Of a stretch of DNA of 64,000 nt, positions 19,175 to 27,938 are shown piece by piece. The notes under the pieces are model-generated. The model was not told the DNA's origin, did not search any database, and worked only from the letters and a program-made list of their open reading frames with translations. The translations under genes were made by a program, and so were the position numbers. This DNA is from Herbidospora sakaeratensis (GTDB taxonomy: Bacteria; Actinomycetota; Actinomycetes; Streptosporangiales; Streptosporangiaceae), in NCBI RefSeq assembly GCF_001570525.1, contig NZ_BBXC01000025.1, positions 1 to 64,000 of the forward strand. Direction: 5' to 3'. Positions within the stretch are counted from its first letter, which is position 1. Each line of letters opens with the position of its first letter.

Positions 19175-20506
19175 GTGTTCGAGTCAGTCTTGGTCGCCAA
19201 TCGCGGCGAAATCGCTCGCAGGATCATCCGGACCCTCAACGAGATGGGGATCAGGTCGATCGCCGTCCACTCCGAGGCCGACGCCGACCTGCCCTTCGTT
19301 CGTGAGGCCGTCGAGTCGGTGAACATCGGCCCGGCCAATCCGGCGCAGAGTTACCTCGACCAGGCCCAGGTCCTGGCCGCCGCCCGCGCCACCGGCGCCC
19401 AGGCGATCCACCCCGGCTACGGCTTCTTCTCCGAGAACGCCGAGTTCGCCCGCGCCGTCATGGCCGCCGGGCTCACGTGGATCGGCCCCTCGCCCGAGGC
19501 CATCGTCCAGATGGGCGACAAGATCAACGCCCGCAACCTCATGGAGGCCGCCGGCGTGCCGGTCGCCGCGGGCACCCGCGAACCGGTCACCACGATCGAG
19601 GACGCCGCCAAGGCCGCCGCGAAGATCGGCTACCCGGTCATGGTGAAGACCGCCGGTGGCGGCGGCGGCATCGGCATGGGCGTCGCCCACGACGAAGACA
19701 GCCTCGCCAAGGCGTTCGAGCAGGCGTCCCGCGCGGCCGCCCGCTTCGGCGGCACCCCCGCGATCCTCCTCGAGCGTTACATCGAGCGGGCCCGCCACGT
19801 CGAGGTACAGATCCTCGGCCTCAACGACGGCCGGGTGCTGGCCCTGGGCGAGCGCGACTGCTCGGTGCAGCGCCGCCACCAGAAGGTCGTCGAGGAGTCG
19901 CCGTCCCCGGGCATCACCCCCGAGCTGCGTGAGCGCATGCTCGCGGCGGCGGCCCGCGCGGGCGCGGCGGTCGAATACCGGGGCGCCGGCACCGTCGAGT
20001 GCCTCGTCGACGCCGACGCGCAGGACTTCGTGTTCCTCGAGATGAACACCCGCCTGCAGGTCGAGCACCCGGTCACCGAGCTCGTCACCGGCGTCGACCT
20101 CGTCGCCGCCCAGCTGCGCATCGCCGCCGGTGAGGACGTCGAGCTCGACGTCACCCCGCGCGGCCACGCCATCGAGTTCCGCGTGTACGCCGAAGACCCC
20201 AAGCGCTTCCTGCCCGGCCCCGGCCACGTCAAGGAATGGGTGGAGCCGTCGGGCGAGGGCGTGCGCGTCGACTCCGGCTACGAGGCCGGCAACACCGTCA
20301 CCCCCTTCTACGACCCGCTGATGGCCAAGCTCTGCGTCTACGGCGCCACCCGCGCCGAAGCGGTTGAACGCGCCAAGGCCGCCGTCGCGGGCTTCACGAT
20401 CTCCGGACCCAAGCACAACCTGCCGTTCTGCGCCGAACTCCTCGACCACCCCGAGTTCGTCAGCGGCGACTATGACACCGGCCTGGTGTCCCGCATGAGA
20501 TCGTGA
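19175..20506 (+). CDS. accC: Biotin carboxylase (AccC-type)
   Basis: ATP-grasp biotin carboxylase of 443 residues, the free-standing size. Motifs: VLVANRGEIARRIIR at the N-terminus, HPGYGFFSENAEFA, the ATP lid VKTAGGGGGIGMG, RDCSVQRRHQKVVEESPS, EMNTRLQVEHPVTE, and the C-terminal FTISGPKHNL. It carboxylates the biotin of a carrier protein; a free biotinyl domain is encoded 33 bases downstream. GTG start. No carboxyltransferase gene lies nearby. Confidence 0.95.
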   Translation: MFESVLVANRGEIARRIIRTLNEMGIRSIAVHSEADADLPFVREAVESVNIGPANPAQSYLDQAQVLAAARATGAQAIHPGYGFFSENAEFARAVMAAGLTWIGPSPEAIVQMGDKINARNLMEAAGVPVAAGTREPVTTIEDAAKAAAKIGYPVMVKTAGGGGGIGMGVAHDEDSLAKAFEQASRAAARFGGTPAILLERYIERARHVEVQILGLNDGRVLALGERDCSVQRRHQKVVEESPSPGITPELRERMLAAAARAGAAVEYRGAGTVECLVDADAQDFVFLEMNTRLQVEHPVTELVTGVDLVAAQLRIAAGEDVELDVTPRGHAIEFRVYAEDPKRFLPGPGHVKEWVEPSGEGVRVDSGYEAGNTVTPFYDPLMAKLCVYGATRAEAVERAKAAVAGFTISGPKHNLPFCAELLDHPEFVSGDYDTGLVSRMRS

Positions 20507-20539
20507 TCCGGAACGACAGAGGTTCGATGGGAGACAGTG

Positions 20540-20749
20540 GTGGCTGAGGTACGCGCGGAGATGGTGGCGAACGTCTGGAAGGTCGTCGTCGCCGAAGGTG
20601 AGACGGTGTCCGACGGAGACACCCTGGTCATCCTGGAGTCCATGAAGATGGAGATCCCGGTCATCGCCGAAGACGACGGCGTGGTCGCCATCAAGGTCTC
20701 CGAAGGCGACGTCGTCCAGGAAGGCGACCTGATCGCCGTCATCGAGTAG
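20540..20749 (+). CDS. Free biotinyl/lipoyl carrier domain (biotin carrier)
   Basis: A 69-residue protein that is little more than one biotinyl domain. The biotinylation site ESMKMEI is intact, with Lys as the acceptor. Two consecutive GTGs occur at 20537 and 20540; the second has better spacing to GGGAG. It is probably the carrier for the biotin carboxylase just upstream. In most actinomycetes these domains are fused to the carboxylase, so the split form is noteworthy. The stop overlaps the convergent thioesterase gene by 11 bases. Confidence 0.9.
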   Translation: MAEVRAEMVANVWKVVVAEGETVSDGDTLVILESMKMEIPVIAEDDGVVAIKVSEGDVVQEGDLIAVIE

Positions 20750-21122
20750 CGCGCGAGAGGAACTTCTCGCGGTCGACCACGACCCGCTCGATCACGCCGG
20801 TGGCGACGACCGAGCCGTCGAGGTGGGCCGCGGTGAAGGCGAAGACCAGGCGGCGCCCCTCGACCTCGACCAGTTCGGCCGAGATCTCGACGTGGGCGCC
20901 CAGCCCGCTCGCGGCGAGGTGCTGGAGCTCGACCCGCACGCCGACCGAGGTCTGCTCGGACGTGAGCAGCCCGCCGATCGCCTCGCAGGTCAGGCCCTCG
21001 GCGAGGGCCAGCAGCCTCGGCGTGCCCAGCACGGGCACGTCGCCGCTGCCGAGCCTCTCCGCGGTGTCACTCTTCTCCACCATGATCAACCGATTGGCCC
21101 GCAGTCCGGGCGTGAGCGCCAT
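20739..21122 (-). CDS. Hotdog thioesterase of the fluoroacetyl-CoA thioesterase (FlK-like) family
   Basis: 127-residue single hotdog domain. The order of likely catalytic residues follows FlK: Thr in [12 protein letters not shown], Glu at the end of the same helix, and His in VELQHLAAS. The tail [22 protein letters not shown] is typical of the family. Most relatives act on ordinary acyl-CoAs rather than fluoroacetyl-CoA, so only a general thioesterase role is inferred. Confidence 0.8.
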   Translation of the reverse strand: MALTPGLRANRLIMVEKSDTAERLGSGDVPVLGTPRLLALAEGLTCEAIGGLLTSEQTSVGVRVELQHLAASGLGAHVEISAELVEVEGRRLVFAFTAAHLDGSVVATGVIERVVVDREKFLSRATR

Positions 21123-21169
21123 GGTGGGATGCTAGTAGTTCGACCCTCCAACTGATCGAAAGGTGTGAC

Positions 21170-21352
21170 GTGGACCTTTACTGCGACCACTGCGGGGGCC
21201 TTTCGGATGACGGCGACCACGGGGGCTGCCAGGGCGCCCGCGAGATGGAGCCGCCTCGCTACTGCGCCAAGTGCCGCCGCCGGATGACCGTCCAGGTGAC
21301 GCCGACGGGCTGGTCGGCGCGCTGTTCACAACACGGGCTCACCGCAGCCTGA
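21170..21352 (+). CDS. bsaP: Biotin synthase auxiliary protein BsaP-like
   Basis: 60-residue cysteine-rich protein with a GTG start after GAAAGG. Pattern: CDHC near the N-terminus, then [25 protein letters not shown] and HG. This agrees with my memory of BsaP, the small iron-sulfur protein that actinobacterial BioB needs for activity, which is next to bioB in mycobacteria. Here bioB lies about 3.5 kb away on the other strand. Assignment rests on motif recognition only; a generic small zinc-ribbon protein is the alternative. Confidence 0.7.
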   Translation: MDLYCDHCGGLSDDGDHGGCQGAREMEPPRYCAKCRRRMTVQVTPTGWSARCSQHGLTAA

Positions 21353-21491
21353 ACGCAACCTGAACCAAACCTGTGTTCTGACCGTTATGGTGAGGGATTC
21401 CTGGGAGATCTGGGCTTACCGGCCGATTTTGCCGGTGCCCGCTAGACTTCCGGCACGACAGTGGTCAGTGACATAGGGGGTATCCGGGGGC

Positions 21492-23123
21492 ATGGTTGCC
21501 CAAGGGACTACGCTGGCCGGGCGCTACCGATTGGACCAGCGCATCGGCGCTGGCGGAATGGGCGAGGTCTGGCGCGGGGAAGACACCGTCCTCGCGCGCA
21601 CGGTCGCCGTCAAGGTGCTGCTCCCGGGCCGTCTCGACGACCCCGGTTTCGGTGCGCGCTTCCAGGGTGAGGCGCGCGCCATGGCGCTCATCAACCACCC
21701 CGGCGTGGTCGACGTCTACGACTACGGGGTGACCGACGTCCCGGGTGACGGCCCGACCGCCTACCTGGTGATGAAGTTCGTCGACGGCGAGCCGCTCGAC
21801 CGGCTGCTGCTGCGGATCGGGCGCATCCGTCCCGAAGCGGTCATGGAGCTCATCGGGCAGGCCGCGGCGGCGATCCAAGCCGTCCACGACCGGGGCATCG
21901 TGCACCGTGACGTGAAGCCGGGCAACCTGCTCGTGCAGGCCGACGGCACCCTCGTGCTCACCGACTTCGGCATCGCCCGCTCCGACGCCGCGAGCCGGCT
22001 GACCGACGCCGGCATGGTGCTCGGCACCGCCGCCTACTGCGCGCCCGAGCAGGCCGAGGGCGAGCCGGTGACCCCGGCGGTCGACATCTACGCGCTCGGT
22101 GTCGTCGCCTACGAGTGCCTGGCCGGGCGGCGTCCCTTCGACGGCGACACCCCCGTCACGATCGCGCTCAAGCACATCCGCGAGCAGCCGCCGCCGCTGC
22201 CGGCCGACATCCCGCCGCACATCCGCCACGTGGTGGAACGCGCTCTGCTGAAGTCGCCGGCCGAACGCTGGCCGACGGCCATGGCGATGAGCCAGGCGGC
22301 CCGGCAGGCCGCCAACCCCGGCGCGTCGCTGACCCAGCCCAACCCGGCCCAGGCGACCTCCGGCGTGTTCCCGAAGACGGGCGACTGGTACGAGCCCCCC
22401 GCGACCGGAACCTACGCCGCGACCGGCAACTACCCGGCGACCGGCAGCTTCCGCACGACCGCCGTCACGCCGGAGACGACCCCGGCGGGGCCGGGCGGCC
22501 GGCGCAAGCAGGGCAACAAGGGCAAGCGCGGCCTGACGATCGTCGCCATCGTCTCGGGGGTGTTCGCGTCGGTAGGCATCGGCTGGGCGGGCGTGAACAT
22601 CATTAGCAACTCGGGCGAAGCGGCCGAGAAGCCGCCCGGCGCGAACCACGTCGCCGCGCCCGACACCTTCACCCCGAGCCCGAGCCCGACCAAGCCGCCT
22701 CGCAGGTCCCCCAAGCCGACTCCGACCGCCGCCAAGCCGTCGGTGAGCGAGGAGCCGACGGAGGAGCCCTCCGAGGAGCCCTCGCCCAGTCCCTCTCCGA
22801 GCCCGTCACCCAAGCCGTCGAAGACGCCGCCCAAGCCGTCGCCGACCCCGACCAAGGAGATGCGGACCGTCCCGCTGCTCTGGAAGATGTCGGCCGACGA
22901 CGCGGAGTCGGCGCTGCTCAAGCACGGGTTCCAGGGTTCCTTCCAGACCAAGGGCGACACCGGTCTGGGCTGCACCGAGGTCTACTCGCAGAACCCGAAG
23001 GGCTCGACGCAGGCGGCGGAAGGCTCGACGATCACCGTCTACGTGCGGCGCATCGCCTGCCCGGCGGCTTCGCCGTCGCCGTCTCCCTCGGCCGCCTCGA
23101 CGGGCACCGGCACTCTTCCGTAG
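21492..23123 (+). CDS. Serine/threonine protein kinase with one PASTA domain
   Basis: 543-residue membrane receptor kinase. Kinase domain about 10-270: glycine loop RIGAGGMGEV, Lys in VAVKVL, catalytic HRDVKPGN, DFGIA, APE in CAPEQAEG. After a Thr-rich juxtamembrane part comes one membrane span (about 353-378), a Pro/Ser-rich linker, and one PASTA domain (about 455-530) that may bind muropeptides. One PASTA domain is few compared with PknB. Convergent with the TPP enzyme gene. Confidence 0.93.
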   Translation: MVAQGTTLAGRYRLDQRIGAGGMGEVWRGEDTVLARTVAVKVLLPGRLDDPGFGARFQGEARAMALINHPGVVDVYDYGVTDVPGDGPTAYLVMKFVDGEPLDRLLLRIGRIRPEAVMELIGQAAAAIQAVHDRGIVHRDVKPGNLLVQADGTLVLTDFGIARSDAASRLTDAGMVLGTAAYCAPEQAEGEPVTPAVDIYALGVVAYECLAGRRPFDGDTPVTIALKHIREQPPPLPADIPPHIRHVVERALLKSPAERWPTAMAMSQAARQAANPGASLTQPNPAQATSGVFPKTGDWYEPPATGTYAATGNYPATGSFRTTAVTPETTPAGPGGRRKQGNKGKRGLTIVAIVSGVFASVGIGWAGVNIISNSGEAAEKPPGANHVAAPDTFTPSPSPTKPPRRSPKPTPTAAKPSVSEEPTEEPSEEPSPSPSPSPSPKPSKTPPKPSPTPTKEMRTVPLLWKMSADDAESALLKHGFQGSFQTKGDTGLGCTEVYSQNPKGSTQAAEGSTITVYVRRIACPAASPSPSPSAASTGTGTLP

Positions 23124-23127
23124 CAGG

Positions 23128-23158
23128 GTGGCGGTGACGGACGGGCCGTCACCGCCAC
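23128..23158. terminator. Hairpin between convergent genes
   Basis: Perfect 13-bp stem (23128-23140 with 23146-23158, GTGGCGGTGACGG) and 5-base loop between the convergent kinase and TPP-enzyme stops. No T-run, so it is a terminator candidate by position and strength. Confidence 0.6.
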
Positions 23159-23162
23159 GTCG

Positions 23163-24797
23163 TCAGACGCCCGTCGTGTTGCGCGGGTAGGCGATCTCGG
23201 GGTCGGTCGCGATGTTCACCATGTAGGGCACGCCCGAGTCGAACGCCCGCTGCAGCGCCGGCCCGATCTCGGAGGGCTTGGTGACGAGTTCGCCGCCCCC
23301 GCCGAGCGCGGTCACGACCTGGTCGTAGCGGCACTGGGGCTGGAGGTCGGCGGCGACGTCGTAGCCGTACAACATCTGCATGGGGTGTTTCTCCAGGCCC
23401 CACATGCCGTTGTTGCCGCAGATCATGACGACCGGCAGCTTGTGGCGGACCAGCGTGTCGACGTCCATCAGCGAGAAGCCGGCGGCGCCGTCGCCGAGCA
23501 GGAGCACGACCTGCGACGACGGGCGGGCCAACCGGGCGGCGATGGAGTAGCCGAGGCCGGTGCCGAGGCAGCCGTAGGGGCCGGGGTCGAGCCAGTGGCC
23601 GGGGCGCTTGGGCTCGACGTACTTGCCGGCGTAGGAGACGAAGTCGCCGCCGTCGCCGATGACGACCGCGTCGTCGGCCAGCTGGCGGTTGAGCTCGCCG
23701 TAGATGCGCATCGGGTGGATCGGGTCGCTGTCGGAGGCGAGCAGTTCGGCGTCTTCGGCGATGGCCGCCTTGGCCGCCTCGGCCAGCTTGGTCGTCCACT
23801 CGTCGCGGGGCTTCACGCTCGCGGTACGGCACGCCGCCGCCAGCCCCCAGAACAGCAGCGACAGGTCGCCGGCCGCCGAACCGGACAGGCCGGTGTGGGT
23901 GGCCAGCTGGGAGGGCGCGTCGGCGAGGTGGACGACCCGGGCCAGCGGCGCCCCCTGCTTGCCGCCGAACCAGCCGTAGTTGAGCCGGAAGTCGAGCGGG
24001 GTGCCGGCCACGATGACCAGGTCGGCCTGCGAGAACGCCAGGCCGCGGGCGCGGGTGACGAGCAGTTCGTGGCCCGAGGGCAGGATGCCGCGGCCCTGGC
24101 CGTTGGGCACCACCGGGAGGCGGAACTCCTCGGCGAAGTCGCGCGCGGCCTCTTCGGCGCGGTCCATCCACACGTCGGAGCCGACCACCAGCATCGGCCG
24201 CTCGGCCTCGGCGATCAGCGCGGCGATGGCGGCCAGGTGGTCGGTGTCGGGTTCGAGCGGCGAGGGCGCGAGCGTCTCGGTCTCGACCGAGGGGGAGGGC
24301 GCGAACAGGTGGTCCATGTAGAAGTCGAGGAACACCGGGCCGCGATGGGGGGCGAGCGCGGTGCGGAAGGCCATCTCGACGTCCTGGCCGATCGAGTCGG
24401 CGCCGGAACCGGTGAAGGCCAGCTTGGTGATCGAGTCGAACAGGGGCGGGTGGTCCATCTCCTGGAGCGCGCCCGAACCCCAGCGCGACTGCGGGGCCCG
24501 GCCGCCGAGGATCACGACCGGGCTGCCGTTGAAGTGGGCGGTCGCGACGCCCGAAACGCCGTTGGTGATGCCGGGCCCGGCCGTAAGCACCGCCAGGCCC
24601 GGTTTGCGAGTGAGCCGCGCCGTCGCCTCGGCGGCGAAAACGGCGCTCTGCTCATGGCGTACGTCGAGGATGCGCATGTCTTCGTGGACGGCGCCGTCGT
24701 AGAGGGGGAAGACGTGCCCGCCCGACAGGGTGAACATCGTCTCGACGCCGTAGGCCTTGGAGACGCCGACAGCGACGTCGCCCGCGTGCTTGCTCAT
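23163..24797 (-). CDS. Thiamine-diphosphate enzyme, acetolactate synthase-like
   Basis: 544-residue TPP-dependent enzyme. N-terminal Pyr domain with the cofactor-activating Glu in DVRHEQSAVFAAEA and the TAGPGITN motif; C-terminal PP domain with VVIGDGGDF and LGDGAAGFSLMDVDTL then NNGMW (TPP/Mg motif GDG-N). Close in layout to acetolactate synthases and benzaldehyde-lyase-like enzymes; no regulatory subunit gene adjoins it, so it may not be the anabolic IlvB. Substrate unresolved. Confidence 0.83.
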   Translation of the reverse strand: MSKHAGDVAVGVSKAYGVETMFTLSGGHVFPLYDGAVHEDMRILDVRHEQSAVFAAEATARLTRKPGLAVLTAGPGITNGVSGVATAHFNGSPVVILGGRAPQSRWGSGALQEMDHPPLFDSITKLAFTGSGADSIGQDVEMAFRTALAPHRGPVFLDFYMDHLFAPSPSVETETLAPSPLEPDTDHLAAIAALIAEAERPMLVVGSDVWMDRAEEAARDFAEEFRLPVVPNGQGRGILPSGHELLVTRARGLAFSQADLVIVAGTPLDFRLNYGWFGGKQGAPLARVVHLADAPSQLATHTGLSGSAAGDLSLLFWGLAAACRTASVKPRDEWTTKLAEAAKAAIAEDAELLASDSDPIHPMRIYGELNRQLADDAVVIGDGGDFVSYAGKYVEPKRPGHWLDPGPYGCLGTGLGYSIAARLARPSSQVVLLLGDGAAGFSLMDVDTLVRHKLPVVMICGNNGMWGLEKHPMQMLYGYDVAADLQPQCRYDQVVTALGGGGELVTKPSEIGPALQRAFDSGVPYMVNIATDPEIAYPRNTTGV

Positions 24798-24871
24798 TCG
24801 TGAAACCTACCAGTCGGTTAACTAGTGGACCTACGAGCTGCCCTGGCCGCGGGCGAACGAACCCTCCTGGT

Positions 24872-25864
24872 CTAAAGCGTCTGGGACAGGGCCTTGATCG
24901 GCATCTTCAGGTCGGTCAGCAGAGCCAGATCTTCGGCTGGGGGGCGGCCGAGGGTGGTCAGGTAGTTGCCCACGATGATCGCGTTGATGCCACCCATCAT
25001 GCCCGCACGAGTGCCCAGGTCGCCAAGGGTCAGCTCACGTCCGCCGGCGTACCGGAGGATGGTTCGCGGTAGAGCGAGGCGGAAGGTCGCGATTGTCTTC
25101 AGGGCCTCGGCGCCCTCGACGACCGGGTAGTCGGCGAACGGGGTGCCGGGACGGGGGTTGAGGAAGTTGAGCGGGACTTCGTCGGGCTGGAGCTCGCCGA
25201 GTTGCGCGGCGAACTCGGCGCGCTGCTCGACCGACTCGCCCATGCCGATGAGGCCGCCGCAGCACAACTCCATGCCGGCCTTGCGCACCATCAGGCAGGT
25301 GTCCCAGCGCTCCTCCCACGTGTGGGTGGTGACCACGTTGCCGAAGTGGGACCTGCAGGTCTCGAGGTTGTGGTTGTAGCGGTGCACGCCCATCTCGGCC
25401 AGCTCGTCGACCTGGGCCTGCGTGAGCATGCCCAGCGAGCACGCCACGTTGATGTCGACGGCCTCCTTGATGGCCTTGACGCCCTCGCGGACCTGGTCCA
25501 TCAGGCGCTTGTCGGGCCCGCGCACGGCCGCGACGATGCAGAACTCGGTGGCCCCGGTCTGGGCGGTCTCGACGGCGGCCTTCACCAGCTCGTCGATGTC
25601 CAGCCACACGGAGCGCACGGGGGAGGTGAACTGCCCCGACTGGGAGCAGAAGTGGCAGTCCTCCGGGCAGCCGCCGGTCTTCAGGGAGATGATCCCCTCG
25701 ACCTCGACCTCCGGGCCGCACCACTTCATCCGCACCTCGTGAGCGAGGGCGAGGAGGTCGGGCAGGCTCTCGTCGGGCAGGTTCAGGCACTCGAGCGCCT
25801 GCTCCCGCGTCAAGCCCCGGCCCTCGTCGAGCACCTGTGTTCTGGCGATCTCCAGGATGGTCAT
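24872..25864 (-). CDS. bioB: Biotin synthase
   Basis: Radical-SAM enzyme inserting sulfur into dethiobiotin; 330 residues. The CxxxCxxC cluster motif is CPEDCHFC (about 67-74), followed by NHNLET and the later cysteine-rich region [11 protein letters not shown] start with GGGAG upstream. In other actinomycetes it lies with bioF/bioA/bioD; here a TnpB element separates it from bioD. The actinobacterial type needs a BsaP-like partner, for which a candidate is encoded at 21170. Confidence 0.95.
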   Translation of the reverse strand: MTILEIARTQVLDEGRGLTREQALECLNLPDESLPDLLALAHEVRMKWCGPEVEVEGIISLKTGGCPEDCHFCSQSGQFTSPVRSVWLDIDELVKAAVETAQTGATEFCIVAAVRGPDKRLMDQVREGVKAIKEAVDINVACSLGMLTQAQVDELAEMGVHRYNHNLETCRSHFGNVVTTHTWEERWDTCLMVRKAGMELCCGGLIGMGESVEQRAEFAAQLGELQPDEVPLNFLNPRPGTPFADYPVVEGAEALKTIATFRLALPRTILRYAGGRELTLGDLGTRAGMMGGINAIIVGNYLTTLGRPPAEDLALLTDLKMPIKALSQTL

Positions 25865-25887
25865 CGAATCTCCCTGAGCGTGAATGG

Positions 25888-25905
25888 TCCCGCCTTCGGG
25901 CGGGA
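25888..25905. other. Hairpin upstream of bioB
   Basis: 7-bp stem (TCCCGCC at 25888-25894 with 25899-25905) and a TTCG loop, 24 bases upstream of the bioB start. It may be a remnant terminator of the gene that used to precede bioB, or an attenuator-like element; no T-run is seen on the minus strand. Confidence 0.4.
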
Positions 25906-25980
25906 GAGGAAACGCATCTTGGCGTCACAGGATCGAACATGAGTTCGATGATGGACAGGTCCTGTACTAGATTGCAGGCC

Positions 25981-27087
25981 ATGGGACAGCTCGTTAAGCG
26001 GGCCTACAAGTACCGCTTCTACCCGACCTCTGTACAGGCTGAGCAGTTGGCTCAGACGTTCGGATGTGTGCGTCTCGTCTATAACAAGGCGTTGGAAGAG
26101 CGGACCCGCGCGTACCAGATTGAAGGCCGAAGAGTTTCCTACGCAGAGTCTTCGGCCGCGCTGACGCGATGGAAACGCACCGAGGAGTTGAGTTTCCTCA
26201 ACGAGGTGTCGTGTACGCCACTGCAGCAGGCGTTGCGGCATCTGCAGGCGGCGTTCGTGAACTTTTTCGCAGGCCGTGCCCGATATCCGGTCTTCAAGTC
26301 CCGTAAGAAGACGCGGGCGTCGGCGGAATACACACGCACGGCATTCCGCTGGCGTCGTGGCAGGCTCACCCTCGCCAAGATGAACATTCCGCTGGACATA
26401 GTGTGGTCGCGGCCACTGCCTGAGGGCGCAGAACCGTCCACTGTCACCGTTTCCTGGGATGCGGCAGGGCGCTGGTTCGTGTCCATCCTGGTGGAGGAGG
26501 AGATCGCCCCGCTGCCCTGCAGCCGCGCGATGGTCGGCGTGGATGTCGGGCTCACCCATTTGGCGGTGCTGTCGTCCGGTGAGAAGATCGCCAACCCCCG
26601 CCATGAGAGGGCCGACCGCAGAAAGCTCGCCAAAGCCCAGCGTGCCCTGGCTCGTACGACCAAGGGCAGCCGCAACCGGGTCAAGGCCAGGCTCGTAGTC
26701 GCGCGGATCCACGCGAGGATAGCCGATCGCAGACGGGATCATCTGCACAAGGTCACTACACGGCTTGTTCGCGAGAACCAAGTGATCGCCGTAGAAGACC
26801 TCGCGGTCCGCAACCTGGTCAAGAACCGATCGCTGGCCCGGGTGATTTCGGATGCGAGTTGGCGACAACTGCGCACAATGCTGGCTTACAAGGCGAGCTG
26901 GTACGGGCGGGAACTGCTGGTGGTCGATCGCTGGTTCCCCTCCAGTAAACAGTGCTCGGTGTGCGGGGTCGTCGGCGAATCGATGTCGCTTGGAGTCCGA
27001 GACTGGGTGTGTGGGTGCGGCGTCCACCACGACCGGGACGTCAACGCTGCTAGGAACATTCTCGCGGCCGGGCTGGCCGAGAGGTGA
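25981..27087 (+). CDS. tnpB: RNA-guided endonuclease TnpB
   Basis: 368 residues from an ATG followed by the family start (GQLVKRAYKYRFYPT). RuvC-like nuclease residues all look intact: Asp in GVDVGLTHLAV, Glu in IAVEDLAVRN, Asp in HHDRDVNAARN. The zinc ribbon is CSVCG...CGCG. TnpB proteins cut DNA next to a target-adjacent motif, guided by an RNA from the element's right end. The frame is open further upstream, but this ATG has the family N-terminus. Confidence 0.92.
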   Translation: MGQLVKRAYKYRFYPTSVQAEQLAQTFGCVRLVYNKALEERTRAYQIEGRRVSYAESSAALTRWKRTEELSFLNEVSCTPLQQALRHLQAAFVNFFAGRARYPVFKSRKKTRASAEYTRTAFRWRRGRLTLAKMNIPLDIVWSRPLPEGAEPSTVTVSWDAAGRWFVSILVEEEIAPLPCSRAMVGVDVGLTHLAVLSSGEKIANPRHERADRRKLAKAQRALARTTKGSRNRVKARLVVARIHARIADRRRDHLHKVTTRLVRENQVIAVEDLAVRNLVKNRSLARVISDASWRQLRTMLAYKASWYGRELLVVDRWFPSSKQCSVCGVVGESMSLGVRDWVCGCGVHHDRDVNAARNILAAGLAER

Positions 27088-27159
27088 AACGCCTGCGGAG
27101 CTGGTGTAAGACCTCAAGGAGTTCCTCTCCGGCGGGCGTTCGGCGGTGAAACAGGAAGC

Positions 27160-27202
27160 CTCACGGGTGACCGTGAGACTCCCCTCCTTCTAGGGAGGGG
27201 AG
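27160..27202 (+). ncRNA. Candidate right-end guide RNA (omega/re-RNA) hairpins
   Basis: Two hairpins directly after tnpB: CTCACGG (27160-27166) with CCGTGAG (27171-27177), and CTCCCCTCC (27179-27187) with GGAGGGGAG (27194-27202). This arrangement at the 3' end of a tnpB element is where the guide RNA scaffold normally lies; the guide would be read from the flanking sequence starting about 27211, which is the end of bioD. RNA boundaries are inferred. Confidence 0.6.
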
Positions 27203-27928
27203 GATGTCAAGGGAAATCCTAAGGGCCGATCGAAAAGCCGACGGGTCGAACGCGCCGCCCAAGGCCGTGCCTAGCGAAGCCCGTGCAACCTTGGTGAACG
27301 CGGACCGGGACAGGCTCGAGCAGTTCTCCGGCACGACACCCGCCAGCGGCCTGGCCGCCAGCATCTCGAGGTCGGCGACGTTGCAGCGTTCGGCCAGGCC
27401 CGGCTCGGCCGGCCACGACCCGATGACCACGCCGGCGAGGTCGAGGCCGTGGTTGGCCATCGCCTCCAGCGTCAGCGCCGTGTGGTTGAGGGTGCCCAGC
27501 CCGGCCCGCGCCACGACCAGCACCTGCGCCTTCAGCGTGTGGGCCAGGTCGGCCAGGGTGGCGCCCTCCTCGTCGAACCGGACCAGCAGGCCGCCGGCGC
27601 CCTCGACCACGACGAGCCGGTGCGACTCGGCGAGTTCGGCGACGCGGGTGGCCGTCTCGGCCAGGTCGAGCGCGGGCAGCCCGGCGACCCGGGCCGCGGC
27701 GGCCGGGCTCAGCGGGTCGGGGTAGCGGGCGAACTCGAAGGTGTTCGTCGCGCCCGAGAGCCGGATCACCTCGTCGAGGTCGCCCGGCTCGGTCTTCCCG
27801 ACGCCGGTCTGGGCCGGCTTGACCACGGCGACGGGGCCGCCCCGCTCGATCGCCAGGGCCGTGACGGCGGCCGTGACCACGGTCTTCCCGACACCGGTGT
27901 CGGTGCCGGTCACCACAAGAACGCTCAT
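27161..27928 (-). CDS. bioD: Dethiobiotin synthetase with element-derived C-terminus
   Basis: ATP-dependent enzyme making dethiobiotin; 255 residues in the current frame. The P-loop [16 protein letters not shown] and [10 protein letters not shown] are intact. The normal family end is near [10 protein letters not shown] (about residue 230); the frame then runs into the right end of the TnpB element, adding some 20 residues encoded by its terminal hairpins before a stop. The catalytic part is untouched, so activity is probably kept. Preceded by the GntR gene by 10 bases. Confidence 0.9.
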   Translation of the reverse strand: MSVLVVTGTDTGVGKTVVTAAVTALAIERGGPVAVVKPAQTGVGKTEPGDLDEVIRLSGATNTFEFARYPDPLSPAAAARVAGLPALDLAETATRVAELAESHRLVVVEGAGGLLVRFDEEGATLADLAHTLKAQVLVVARAGLGTLNHTALTLEAMANHGLDLAGVVIGSWPAEPGLAERCNVADLEMLAARPLAGVVPENCSSLSRSAFTKVARASLGTALGGAFDPSAFRSALRISLDILPSLEGGESHGHP

Positions 27929-27938
27929 CCGGCCAAGA

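Larger units (their letters stand above)
25931..27210 (+). mobile_element. Solo TnpB (IS1341-type, IS200/IS605 group) element
   Basis: A tnpB gene without a tnpA transposase, bounded on the right by two hairpins and the terminal GATGTCAA (27203-27210). On the left a subterminal hairpin (ATCGAAC 25932-25938 with GTTCGAT 25943-25949) lies 30 bases before the gene; the exact left end is not certain. It sits between bioB and bioD and its right end supplies the last codons of bioD. Without TnpA it would need a helper for movement. Confidence 0.75.

Noticed and set aside
23163-24797. Anabolic acetolactate synthase IlvB
   Set aside because: No small regulatory subunit or ketol-acid reductoisomerase gene is near, so only the TPP-enzyme family is claimed.
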